DNA from: Phycisphaerae bacterium
GTDB lineage: Bacteria; Planctomycetota; Phycisphaerae; UBA1845; UTPLA1
Direction of reading: 5' to 3'
DNA length: 7,062 nt
Assembly (NCBI GenBank): GCA_016935885.1
Contig: JAFGQA010000139.1
Coordinates: 1-7,062 of the forward strand
The position numbers were made by a program, and so were the translations under genes. Shown one piece after another: positions 1-5,648 of this stretch (positions are counted from its first letter, which is position 1; each line of letters begins with the position of its first letter). The notes beneath the pieces are model-generated. The model was not told the DNA's origin and did not search any database. It saw only the letters and a program-made list of their open reading frames with translations.

Positions 1-8
1 CATCAGCA

Positions 9-221
9 ATGAAGTACCGGGTACTCATCGAGCAGGACGAGGACGGGGTCTTCGTAGCCAGGTGTCCGTCCCTTCCCGGCTGCCTGTCACAGGGGAAGAC
101 AAGGGATGAGGCTGTCGCGAACATCCAGGACGCCATCCAGGGCTACCTGGCCAGCCTGGCAAAACACGGCGAGCCGATACCGCCGGCCATCAGCGAAGAA
201 CTGGTCGAGGTCCGGGCCTGA
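9..221 (+). CDS. hicB: HicB-family antitoxin
   Basis: This 70-residue protein is the antitoxin half of a HicBA toxin-antitoxin pair; family members bind the HicA RNase and block its mRNA cleavage. The sequence shows the compact HicB core: an N-terminal strand (MKYRVLIEQDEDGVF), the signature PSLPGC at residues 21-26, the SQGKTRDEAVANI turn-helix segment, and a second helix ending in HGEPIPP near residue 60. Short HicB proteins of this type lack a separate C-terminal DNA-binding domain, and none is seen. The start is the first ATG in the frame; only eight bases precede it, so promoter and ribosome site are outside the window. Its stop codon overlaps the start region of the broken hicA gene. 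The antitoxin order upstream of the toxin is a known arrangement for this subtype. The frame is intact even though the toxin gene is damaged. Confidence 0.9.
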   Translation: MKYRVLIEQDEDGVFVARCPSLPGCLSQGKTRDEAVANIQDAIQGYLASLAKHGEPIPPAISEELVEVRA

Positions 222-442
222 GCAGGCTTCCCGTCCTGTCGGGCCGCACGGCAGTCAAGGCATTCTGCAAGCTGGGCTACGAAGAAGACCACCAGACCGG
301 TAGCCACATCATCCTGCGGCGCAAGCAACCGCCCCATCGGCGCCTGTCTGTTCCGGACCATTGCTAGCTTGCGCAGGGAACGCTGCGCGGGCTGATTCGC
401 GAAGCCGGCATCACGGTCGAAGCCTTCGTCCAACTCCTCTAG
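218..442 (+). pseudogene. hicA: Broken hicA mRNA interferase toxin gene
   Basis: Reading from the CTG that overlaps the hicB stop (CTGA where ATGA is usual), the frame gives SRLPVLSGRTAVKAF, then LGYEEDHQTGSHIILRR with the GSH motif holding the catalytic histidine of HicA, then RRLSVPDHC, a TAG at 365-367, and beyond it LAQGTLRGLIREAG followed by ITVEAFVQLL and a TAG at 440-442. Both sides of the TAG match a standard HicA of about 74 residues with no frameshift; the usual residues after PDH are typically K/E-like, so one substitution (GAG to TAG) explains the stop. TAG ends several other genes here, so it is unlikely to be reassigned. CTG in place of ATG is a second lesion, or a weak non-canonical start. 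A product stopping at residue 49 would lack the last helix. It is most likely a dead toxin; sequencing error at these two points is the alternative. Confidence 0.82.
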
Positions 443-737
443 CACCGGCCCGCGAACCAGCACCCACCACAACCGGCCCCAGGAATGGGGGACCGCGTAA
501 GACAATGTCTTACGCGGTCCTGGGACTGGCCTGGAGAATGAGATTGAGACAACGGAACTGCTAAGGGAACTACTGACCGCCGCGGCGGCGGTCCTGCGCG
601 CCGGGCCGGACCCCGCCGGCCCCGACCATCAACTCGCCCGAGTCATAGCCGCACTTCCCGCACGCCGCCCTCAACCACTGTCCCATCAGCTACCCGCTTC
701 CCGGCGCCTCACGCGGCCCACCTTGCCAGTTCTAGCA
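443..737. other. Spacer between convergent hicBA and the defence operon
   Basis: This stretch separates the plus-strand hicBA remnant from the minus-strand operon end at 738. It holds no gene with a normal start. It contains the perfect hairpin at 490-520 (separate entry) and a second GC-only-type hairpin at 575-593 (arms GACCGCC and GGCGGTC, loop GCGGC). A reading frame open from 501 to the TGA at 744-746 lies across most of it (separate entry). No T-run follows either hairpin, so no classical intrinsic terminator is visible for either convergent unit. Confidence 0.6.
490..520. repeat. Perfect 14-bp inverted repeat with 3-nt loop
   Basis: Arms GGACCGCGTAAGAC (490-503) and GTCTTACGCGGTCC (507-520) are exact reverse complements around the loop AAT, giving a 14-bp stem. 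It sits 48 bases after the end of the hicA remnant, between convergent transcription units, where a bidirectional terminator would be useful, but no T-tract follows on either strand. Alternatives are an operator, a REP-like palindrome of the kind mobilised by IS200/IS605-family transposases, or a phage or recombinase site. The structure is certain; its role is not. Confidence 0.85.
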
Positions 738-746
738 CTACCTTGA
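501..746 (+). other. Open frame without a standard start codon, possible relic
   Basis: The frame opens after a TAA at 498-500 and runs to the TGA at 744-746. From about 543 it reads IETTELLRELLTAAAAVLRA and then a proline- and arginine-rich tail with LARVIAALPARRP. Codons are GC-rich at the third position like the real genes nearby, and the first part would form an amphipathic helix. There is no ATG, GTG or TTG in the frame; the nearest candidates are CTG at 531 and ATT at 543. An ATG at 538 belongs to another frame that stops at once. It could be a decayed small gene with a frameshift near its start, or chance in GC-rich DNA. No family is recognised. Confidence 0.15.
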
Positions 747-1136
747 CTTGACGTCGAGGCCGAGCTTGGCGATCCGTCTGGTTACCGCGCTGACCTGTCG
801 CTGCAATTCGGCGGCGATGGTCTTGGGATTCTGCCCGGCCATCAGCATGATCCGCAGCTTGGCATCCTCCTCTGCGGACCACGGCTCGTATGCACGCGGA
901 TGCTTCGCCCGTATCTCAAGCAGGCGCTCATTTTGGATGTGGACCGGTCGCGCGACACCTTCGGCCGCCTCGGTGTCCGGCCCGAGCAGTTTCAGCGCCT
1001 CATGCGCTGCCCGGAAGATGTTCCGATACGTCAGACCGGGGTGCACGCTAAGAATCTGATCGTAGCTGTGCCCACGTGCAATCTGCGTCAGAATCTCTCG
1101 CGACCTCGGCGTGAGGCGAGTTCTGTCGCGCTTCAT
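738..1136 (-). CDS. Small DNA-binding protein with two helix-turn-helix-like segments
   Basis: A 132-residue protein of two apparent DNA-binding parts. Residues 8-50 (LTPRSREILTQIARGHSYDQ, then ILSVHPGLTYRNIFRAAHEAL) resemble both the LuxR/GerE helix-turn-helix opening (LTPRExEIL..IAxGxSxxxI) and the DUF433 fold found in some antitoxins (EGxSxxxILxxxPxLT). Residues 85-126 (PWSAEEDAKLRIMLMAGQNP followed by KTIAAELQRQVSAVTRRIAKLGL) follow the SANT/Myb-like pattern of PWSxEED.xL..L...G.....IA..L.R...AV..R...LGL. It is the last gene of the minus-strand series, 71 nt after the nuclease stop, and has a good ribosome site (GGGAGG, 4 nt before ATG at 1136). It may regulate the cluster or guide its nucleases; both are inference from position. 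No enzymatic motif is seen. Confidence 0.75.
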   Translation of the reverse strand: MKRDRTRLTPRSREILTQIARGHSYDQILSVHPGLTYRNIFRAAHEALKLLGPDTEAAEGVARPVHIQNERLLEIRAKHPRAYEPWSAEEDAKLRIMLMAGQNPKTIAAELQRQVSAVTRRIAKLGLDVKSR

Positions 1137-1201
1137 ACAACCTCCCTCTCAGTGCTGTCTCACCGGGGCGCACGACCGAGGATAAGCCGCCGCGGGGCAC
1201 T

Positions 1202-1213
1202 GGGTGATCACCC
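1202..1213. promoter_or_regulatory. Perfect 12-bp palindrome containing GATC
   Basis: GGGTGATCACCC is a perfect palindrome covering the stop codon of the small nuclease gene and the start of the 71-nt gap before the DNA-binding protein gene. It could be an operator for that protein, and it contains GATC, the site recognised by DpnII-family systems. A perfect 12-bp palindrome can occur by chance in coding DNA, so this is weak evidence of function. Confidence 0.25.
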
Positions 1214-1621
1214 GAACACCTCTGCGGCGAGGACCGGCTTCCACTGGTGTCCGACGAGCCGGCACAGGTCGGGCTTCTTTCCCCGCCGCCACTCGGCGAG
1301 AACAACGGCCTTGGCACGGTGGTGCCGGGCGACCTGCTTGAGGCGCAGGACGTCCAGTGGTGTGGGTCGGGACGCAGTTCCACCCTTGACCTGGATGAGA
1401 ATGATATCGAAGAGGTCTCCGCGCTTCGTGCCGCTGGAGGGAAGGCGGTGGTCCTTCCGGACAGCAAGGAGGTCGACGATGCCGCGCGACTCGGCCCTGT
1501 GTTCGCCGAGGAAGTCAACCACGTTCCATCTCGCGCCTCTCCGGCGGCTGTAGGTGACGAGCCATTTCGTCATCGTCCGCGCCCGCCGAGCCGTGTACAG
1601 GGCTTTCTTGCCCGGGTTCAT
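1208..1621 (-). CDS. Small PD-(D/E)XK-fold nuclease-like protein
   Basis: A 137-residue protein from the ATG at 1621. The middle part reads RGIVDLLAVRKDH (D50) and, after a loop, FDIILIQVKGG (Q77-V78-K79): an acidic residue ending one strand and a QxK in the next, the active-site pattern of many PD-(D/E)XK nucleases with Gln replacing the usual acid. The following helix (RPTPLDVLRLKQVARHH) and strand (AKAVVLAEW) suit the same fold, as in archaeal Holliday-junction-resolvase-like enzymes, though size and context suggest a restriction accessory. The chosen start makes an ATGA overlap with the DUF4268 gene stop, so translation is probably coupled. An ATG at 1648 in the same frame would give nine more residues and a longer overlap; one at 1573 would remove sixteen residues. 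No named family is recognised. Confidence 0.75.
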   Translation of the reverse strand: MNPGKKALYTARRARTMTKWLVTYSRRRGARWNVVDFLGEHRAESRGIVDLLAVRKDHRLPSSGTKRGDLFDIILIQVKGGTASRPTPLDVLRLKQVARHHRAKAVVLAEWRRGKKPDLCRLVGHQWKPVLAAEVFG

Positions 1622-2553
1622 CCCCGGAGCTGCTCGACGGTCGCCCAAGTCCTCTCTATCAGGGTTCTCATGGCCTCCACTGCCTCGGAGACGGAGTCCA
1701 AGGAAGGACGGGCATCATTGTAGGGCAACACGTACCGGGCGTGTGCCCACCCCTTCCCCCACTTCTTGGCCTCGAACTCCCAAGGAACACTAGCGCCGAT
1801 TTCATTAGACAGCCTCTTCAGCGTCGTGAGCCAGCGGAAGTTCTCCGCATCGTCGTCGCTCTCGAAGTGGAGCGCCACATCCACCTGCTTGGGTTTCCTG
1901 CGCACCTGCCACTCATAGTGGACGTCGCCGTCGCCGATGGGAACCTGCAGGTAGTTGTCGGCGTGGCGTGCCGTGGCCTGAAACCGTCGCCCACGCACCA
2001 CCAGGTCTAGCGCATTGAACTGCTCAGTGACCGCCTGCCAGTACTCCGCGTAGGGCGACTTCGACGCGGGCCTCACCGACCGCGTCCAGTTGTTGGGCTT
2101 GGACACAACGTTGAACTTGGGAGCGACCGGCGACTTGCCGATACGCCAAAGCTCGACCTCAAGTCCGAAGAACGCTATCTGCTCATCAGTGTGTTCGTTC
2201 AACCAGTCGAGTGCGGCCCGATGCTGGTCAATGAACTTCCTTGCTACCCAGATGATGGATACAGCCTCCAGCCCTGCTGCATAGGTGAGTATCTGGCCTA
2301 GGTGGTTGTGGTCGGTTGGCTCAAGCTGGTTCTCAATCAGAACCGTGCTGCTGCTTGCCACGTCGCGGCAGACGATGTCGGCGCGGAACTGGCCGACCCC
2401 CTGTTCCTGCCCCACGAGCACGAGATCCATGCCGAGCGTCTCCCCAAGCAGCTTGAGATTCTCGTCCTGCGCCAGCCAAGGCGTGAAGTCTCCCGCCTCG
2501 TTCTTCCACCCGGTTCGCAGGTCGACCTTCTCCAGACGTCCAAGATTGGCCAT
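1618..2553 (-). CDS. DUF4268 protein with PD-(D/E)XK-like N-terminus
   Basis: A 311-residue protein. The N-terminal half has a nuclease-like core: residues 55-60 (QFRADI, D59), then VLIENQLEPTDHNHLGQILT (residues 71-90), which is a conserved opening in DUF4268 proteins, with E74-N75-Q76 where a classical enzyme has (D/E)xK. A helix-rich segment (HRAALDWLNEHT) and FFGLEVELWRIG follow. The C-terminal part, about residues 165-305, fits the DUF4268 domain. Proteins of this family are common near restriction systems; a biochemical role is not firmly known to me. It starts 3 nt after the Mrr-like gene stop with GGAG about six bases before the ATG, and its stop overlaps the next gene by four bases, so it belongs to a tight operon. 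Replacement of the catalytic Lys by Gln leaves open whether it cuts DNA or only binds it. Confidence 0.85.
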   Translation of the reverse strand: MANLGRLEKVDLRTGWKNEAGDFTPWLAQDENLKLLGETLGMDLVLVGQEQGVGQFRADIVCRDVASSSTVLIENQLEPTDHNHLGQILTYAAGLEAVSIIWVARKFIDQHRAALDWLNEHTDEQIAFFGLEVELWRIGKSPVAPKFNVVSKPNNWTRSVRPASKSPYAEYWQAVTEQFNALDLVVRGRRFQATARHADNYLQVPIGDGDVHYEWQVRRKPKQVDVALHFESDDDAENFRWLTTLKRLSNEIGASVPWEFEAKKWGKGWAHARYVLPYNDARPSLDSVSEAVEAMRTLIERTWATVEQLRG

Positions 2554-2556
2554 TGC

Positions 2557-3561
2557 CTACTCCGAAGCCGGAACCCAGACCTTGCGGAGCGGTATCAGGG
2601 CCTTGTAGTCTGAATCGAGCCTGTCGTAGTACTCGGTGAGGAAGCCGACCAACTCCTCTGCATCCACCAGCGTAACGCGGCCGCCCTTCTCTGCTTCGCG
2701 CCTGGCCTCGGTAGAGAAACCCCCGGTAGACACGAATAGGCCCTTCTCGCCCTGGTTCAGGGTTCCAACTAGGTTCCGCACATCCGGCCCGCCCGCAGAT
2801 GACTGCCTGTGCTTTATCTGCACCTTGATTCGCGGGCTCTCAAAGCCCAAAGCGTCCGGATGGGCTATTACATCAACTCCGTGGTCCGGGCCGGGTGCCG
2901 AAACCCGCGTCCGGTACCCCATTGCCTCCAGCAAGCCGGCAACTAGCTCCTGGAGGTCGTAGGGGTCGATCTTCGACACCATGTCGCCGATCAGTTCGTC
3001 GGCCTTGCCCCTCACCTCTTCTAAGAACGGTGTGGCAGGCTCATCAGGCGGCTCGGAGATACCGGGCTCGAGCTTGCCCGTCCCGCCCTGCTTCATCAAC
3101 TTGAGCAACTCGTCGGCGTGAGGGTCGAGCAACAGGACCGTCGTCGCCCCACCCGAACTGTTCTTCAACGCCTGGCTCATCTCGTCGCGCGAGAACTCGC
3201 CGAGCCACTTGACTTTCCGCCCGTGGGAAATCGTCGGCCCAAGCACGTCCTTCTCGTAGAAGTAGTCGCCCGCAACACCGAAGAGGACCGTTCGTGCGCT
3301 GCGGTCGGGCGTGAGTATCCAATCGCCGGGACTGATGACGTGGACGACGCGAAAGAGTTGGCCCACGGCGTTCGCCACCTTGTTCTCCGAGGCTCCCGGC
3401 CGCAGCTCGCGGTATCTACGCTTCATTTCCTCCTTGTCGGTCACGCCCGACAGATCCCCGTCGAGCACGAACCCGACAGCCACCATCTTCTTCTCTCGGG
3501 CAGCATCTATCCAGTCCTGTCCCTTTGGAACCCTCACGACCCAGAACCTTGGCTCACTCAT
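2557..3561 (-). CDS. Mrr-type restriction endonuclease with N-terminal putative base-reader domain
   Basis: A 334-residue two-domain protein. Residues 1-155 (FWVVRVPKGQDWIDAA, AVGFVLDGDLSG, VGQLFRVVHVISPGDWILTP, VLFGVAGDYFY) match the N-terminal domain common to a large group of Mrr-like enzymes and resemble PUA/EVE-type modules that bind modified bases; that fold assignment is inference. A proline-rich linker follows (165-178). The Mrr catalytic domain occupies about 198-315: DPYDLQELVAGLLEAMGY, PGPDHGVDVIA (D230), IKVQIKHR (Q248-I-K250), and LFVSTGGFSTEAR, the typical strand-loop after the active site. Mrr-type enzymes are type IV restriction endonucleases that cut methylated DNA. The start at 3561 is supported by a strong ribosome site. 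It follows the glycosylase-like gene by 16 nt and precedes the DUF4268 gene by 3 nt. Confidence 0.88.
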   Translation of the reverse strand: MSEPRFWVVRVPKGQDWIDAAREKKMVAVGFVLDGDLSGVTDKEEMKRRYRELRPGASENKVANAVGQLFRVVHVISPGDWILTPDRSARTVLFGVAGDYFYEKDVLGPTISHGRKVKWLGEFSRDEMSQALKNSSGGATTVLLLDPHADELLKLMKQGGTGKLEPGISEPPDEPATPFLEEVRGKADELIGDMVSKIDPYDLQELVAGLLEAMGYRTRVSAPGPDHGVDVIAHPDALGFESPRIKVQIKHRQSSAGGPDVRNLVGTLNQGEKGLFVSTGGFSTEARREAEKGGRVTLVDAEELVGFLTEYYDRLDSDYKALIPLRKVWVPASE

Positions 3562-3566
3562 CCATA

Positions 3567-3573
3567 CCTCCTT
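3567..3573 (-). promoter_or_regulatory. Strong Shine-Dalgarno site of the Mrr-type gene
   Basis: On the minus strand AAGGAGG lies five bases before the ATG at 3561, a near-perfect match to the anti-Shine-Dalgarno. It fixes this start and contrasts with the heads of the two modules (4450 and 6667), which have no such site. Confidence 0.85.
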
Positions 3574-3577
3574 GCCG

Positions 3578-4450
3578 TCACTGCAAACCTCCGTGAGAGG
3601 GACGAATCACCGCACAGAGCCTGCTGCGCCGGAGCGGACATGCGCGGTTGGTGCACTTCTCGGTCGATCGGCAGGACGAGAATCCGCTTCGCACGTAGCC
3701 GACTGTCGAAGACTGACCGCCGAAGGTCAGCAGGTAGGCATCCATCAAGGGGGGACGGATGCCGCTCTTCAACCCGTACCGCTGCACCCGCTCCACAAGA
3801 GCGCGTTGATTGCCCGCCCCGTAGGGCTTGGGAATCGCGCCGACCACATAACCAACCCGCATCGCCACCACGTCGGGCTTGATGCAGTCGTAGCGCATGT
3901 CCTCCATGAGGAAATGAAGAAGCGTCGGCCAGTTGCCTAGGTTGGGCATCTCGCGCCGCTCCATGTCGGTCCGCAGCGATGCAATGGACGACCAGAAGAC
4001 CGTCACGTCTTCCTCGGACTCAATCCGGGGCGGAATGCTGAACTGCGCCAAGTATGCCCCGAAGTCGCCGAACTCCTTCCCGATTTGCCTGATGGCCCGC
4101 GCGCTCCAGATGATGCTGGCGACCTTTTTCTTGAAGCGAATCGGCTTCAGAACCTCCCAGTACTGATCCAATACTCGGTCCGGGTCCAGCCGCGCGACCT
4201 GCCTCAGGTCGAAACCCCGAAAAGCCCCCAACCAACCATCTGATTCGAAGAAACCTTCGAGCCGGTCAGCGCGGGTGGCTTGGTAAGCGACCTTGCAGGC
4301 CAACTGGCCTAGAAACGCATTGTCATCCCAGGAGGTCAGGCTTCTTGGCGACTGCGAGTCAATCCACTGCCTTAACGAATCGAAATCCGCCTCGCGGTGG
4401 CCGTCCACATACCTGGTGATGCTGTCGAACGCCCGGAACACGCGGCTCAT
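3578..4450 (-). CDS. HhH-GPD/TAG-like DNA glycosylase homologue with C-terminal cysteine cluster
   Basis: A 290-residue protein resembling DNA glycosylases of the helix-hairpin-helix superfamily. Residues 73-137 (WLGAFRGFDLRQVARLDPDR, then IRFKKKVASIIWSARAIRQI and FGDFGAYLAQF) parallel the 3-methyladenine glycosylase I region in which AFxxFDxxxVA is followed by Ix..xKIxAIIxNARA and FxxYxWSF. Residues 171-204 (LGNWPTLLHFLMEDM, DCIKPDVVAMRVGYVVG) fit the hairpin and helix bearing the catalytic Asp; D193 is the candidate. No Lys sits at the bifunctional-lyase position, so a monofunctional glycosylase is expected if active. Near the end, C260, C266, C271 and C279 (SCRSTEKCTNRACPLRRSRL, then C) recall the iron-sulphur loop of EndoIII/MutY but with unusual spacing. 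The ATG has no ribosome site; a promoter lies immediately upstream. It heads the operon with the Mrr-type gene. Substrate is unknown: repair of alkylation, or attack on phage modified bases. Confidence 0.7.
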   Translation of the reverse strand: MSRVFRAFDSITRYVDGHREADFDSLRQWIDSQSPRSLTSWDDNAFLGQLACKVAYQATRADRLEGFFESDGWLGAFRGFDLRQVARLDPDRVLDQYWEVLKPIRFKKKVASIIWSARAIRQIGKEFGDFGAYLAQFSIPPRIESEEDVTVFWSSIASLRTDMERREMPNLGNWPTLLHFLMEDMRYDCIKPDVVAMRVGYVVGAIPKPYGAGNQRALVERVQRYGLKSGIRPPLMDAYLLTFGGQSSTVGYVRSGFSSCRSTEKCTNRACPLRRSRLCAVIRPSHGGLQ

Positions 4451-4456
4451 GCGGGC

Positions 4457-4484
4457 AGGATATTGCAGCCGGTCAGGGTGTCAA
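4457..4484 (-). promoter_or_regulatory. Promoter of the glycosylase-like/Mrr module, leaderless
   Basis: On the minus strand TTGACA (4479-4484) is followed by a 16-bp spacer and TATCCT (4457-4462). Only six bases (GCCCGC) separate this -10 box from the ATG at 4450, so transcription should start at or next to the A of the start codon. The lack of any Shine-Dalgarno before the ATG agrees with leaderless translation. It lies in the 49-nt gap after the restriction endonuclease gene and would separate expression of this module from the restriction-modification genes. Confidence 0.65.
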
Positions 4485-4499
4485 GCGGGGCGGGATGTG

Positions 4500-5648
4500 C
4501 TATCGAAATCGGTCCAGATTCTCAGCAAAGCTGTTGAGATTGAACACGGCTCTGAACTGCTCCTGAAGTTCGGCAAACCGCTTCATCCCGTCAACGCAGA
4601 GCCAGTAGTTGCCGTCCGTTATCCAGTAGAACTCCAGTTCCGGCAGTTTCTTACGGATATCCCTATCCAACTGGACATATTCGCCCTGGTTGATCCCTAT
4701 CTTGGTGCCAGACGTGGTGTAGAAGTTGACCTCGAACAGGTACCTCGGCCTGCGTCCTTGCAGAATGACGACATCCAGCTTCTTCGGCCTTGACGCACGT
4801 CCCTTCACTACGCCTTTGACGTACCTCTCCGTACAGAAGAGCGGACGATCTGACGGCAGTTTCACGTCGGACGGTACGCCCTTCTCCGAATCGAGAGTCT
4901 TGATTCGGTGCTTGTTCAGGACGTCGTCAACATTCAGGAATCCGCCGTCAACTAGGGCTTGCCGAACACGGTCGTGCGCATACTTGCCATGCAGCCCCTT
5001 CGAGTCCCGTGGCACCCGCTTGTTCGCCAAGAACGTGCGCACGTCCATCCAATTCAGCACTGTGTTCAGCCGTAGTGCTGTAAGGATGTAGTTGGCCACT
5101 CTTATCGGGACGTCGCTGAACTCGGGACGTGCCATCCTGCGTTCCAGAACACCCACTTCTTTCGTGACGCAGCTAACGTATTTCGCGACGGCGATCTTGA
5201 AGTAGGCCAGTGCACTGGGCCGGCCAAGCCTCATGGCTAGATCCAGCGTATCTGCGGAGGTAGGTTCGGCATCCGCTACGTCAGCAAAGAGCTTCGCGAA
5301 GTCCGGGTCATGTTTGAGGTTCAGCACCAAGTACTCAAATAGGGCCTCCACACGCCGCGAGTTAAGTTTGACGGTATCGAACGCGAAGTGGATGACCTGT
5401 ACGTTTGTGAACCGCTGCAACTGGAACATTGCCTCGAATACCTCGAAGCACCTGGGATATCTCCGAACGTAGTCGGAGAGGTCCTCCACGCCCCAGTTGC
5501 GCCGCTGAGTTAGTGCCGCAACCTCCTTCTCCACCTCCCGGAATGGGAAACCGACTTCGCGGAACTCCTCCTCGGTGAGTTCTAAGAAGGAGATTCTGCT
5601 GGCAAACTCCTCGTAGGCTGCATCAAGCCTGCCACGCGCGCTCTTCAT
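4500..5648 (-). CDS. DpnII-family-like type II restriction endonuclease
   Basis: A 382-residue protein whose C-terminal third is close to the DpnII/MboI endonuclease pattern: KKLDVVILQGRRPRYLFEVN (residues 289-308) followed by FYTTSGTKIGINQGEYVQLD and FYWITDGNYWL. In that family the D...(E)VNFY..GG(S/T)K stretch carries the active site; here D292, E306 and K316 are the candidates. DpnII-type enzymes cut unmethylated GATC, but target specificity here is inferred from family only. Residues 1-200 are mostly helical, with a DpnII-like central part (around NWMDVRTFLANK and GLHGKYAHDRVRQALVD, probably a DNA-contacting region). At 382 residues it is longer than the roughly 290 of DpnII. Its ATG overlaps the methyltransferase stop (ATGA), with GGAAG nine bases upstream, so the two are translated together. 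The stop is TAG at 4500-4502. Confidence 0.85.
   Translation of the reverse strand: MKSARGRLDAAYEEFASRISFLELTEEEFREVGFPFREVEKEVAALTQRRNWGVEDLSDYVRRYPRCFEVFEAMFQLQRFTNVQVIHFAFDTVKLNSRRVEALFEYLVLNLKHDPDFAKLFADVADAEPTSADTLDLAMRLGRPSALAYFKIAVAKYVSCVTKEVGVLERRMARPEFSDVPIRVANYILTALRLNTVLNWMDVRTFLANKRVPRDSKGLHGKYAHDRVRQALVDGGFLNVDDVLNKHRIKTLDSEKGVPSDVKLPSDRPLFCTERYVKGVVKGRASRPKKLDVVILQGRRPRYLFEVNFYTTSGTKIGINQGEYVQLDRDIRKKLPELEFYWITDGNYWLCVDGMKRFAELQEQFRAVFNLNSFAENLDRFR

Noticed and set aside
1178..1200. Third TATCCT box upstream of the DNA-binding protein gene
   Set aside because: No TTGACA-like hexamer lies 16-18 bp upstream, and the gene has a normal ribosome site, so the leaderless layout does not apply.
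1048..1518. Minus-strand open frame spanning the gap between the nuclease and DNA-binding genes
   Set aside because: It overlaps both real genes in another frame, is rich in Ser/Arg/Pro, and has no family pattern.
1622..1648. Earlier ATG for the small nuclease gene at 1648
   Set aside because: It would overlap the DUF4268 gene by 31 bases; the ATG at 1621 gives the common ATGA coupling. It cannot be fully excluded.
3118..3940. Plus-strand open frames opposite the Mrr-type and glycosylase-like genes
   Set aside because: They are antisense shadows in GC-rich coding DNA; the minus strand carries clear family motifs.
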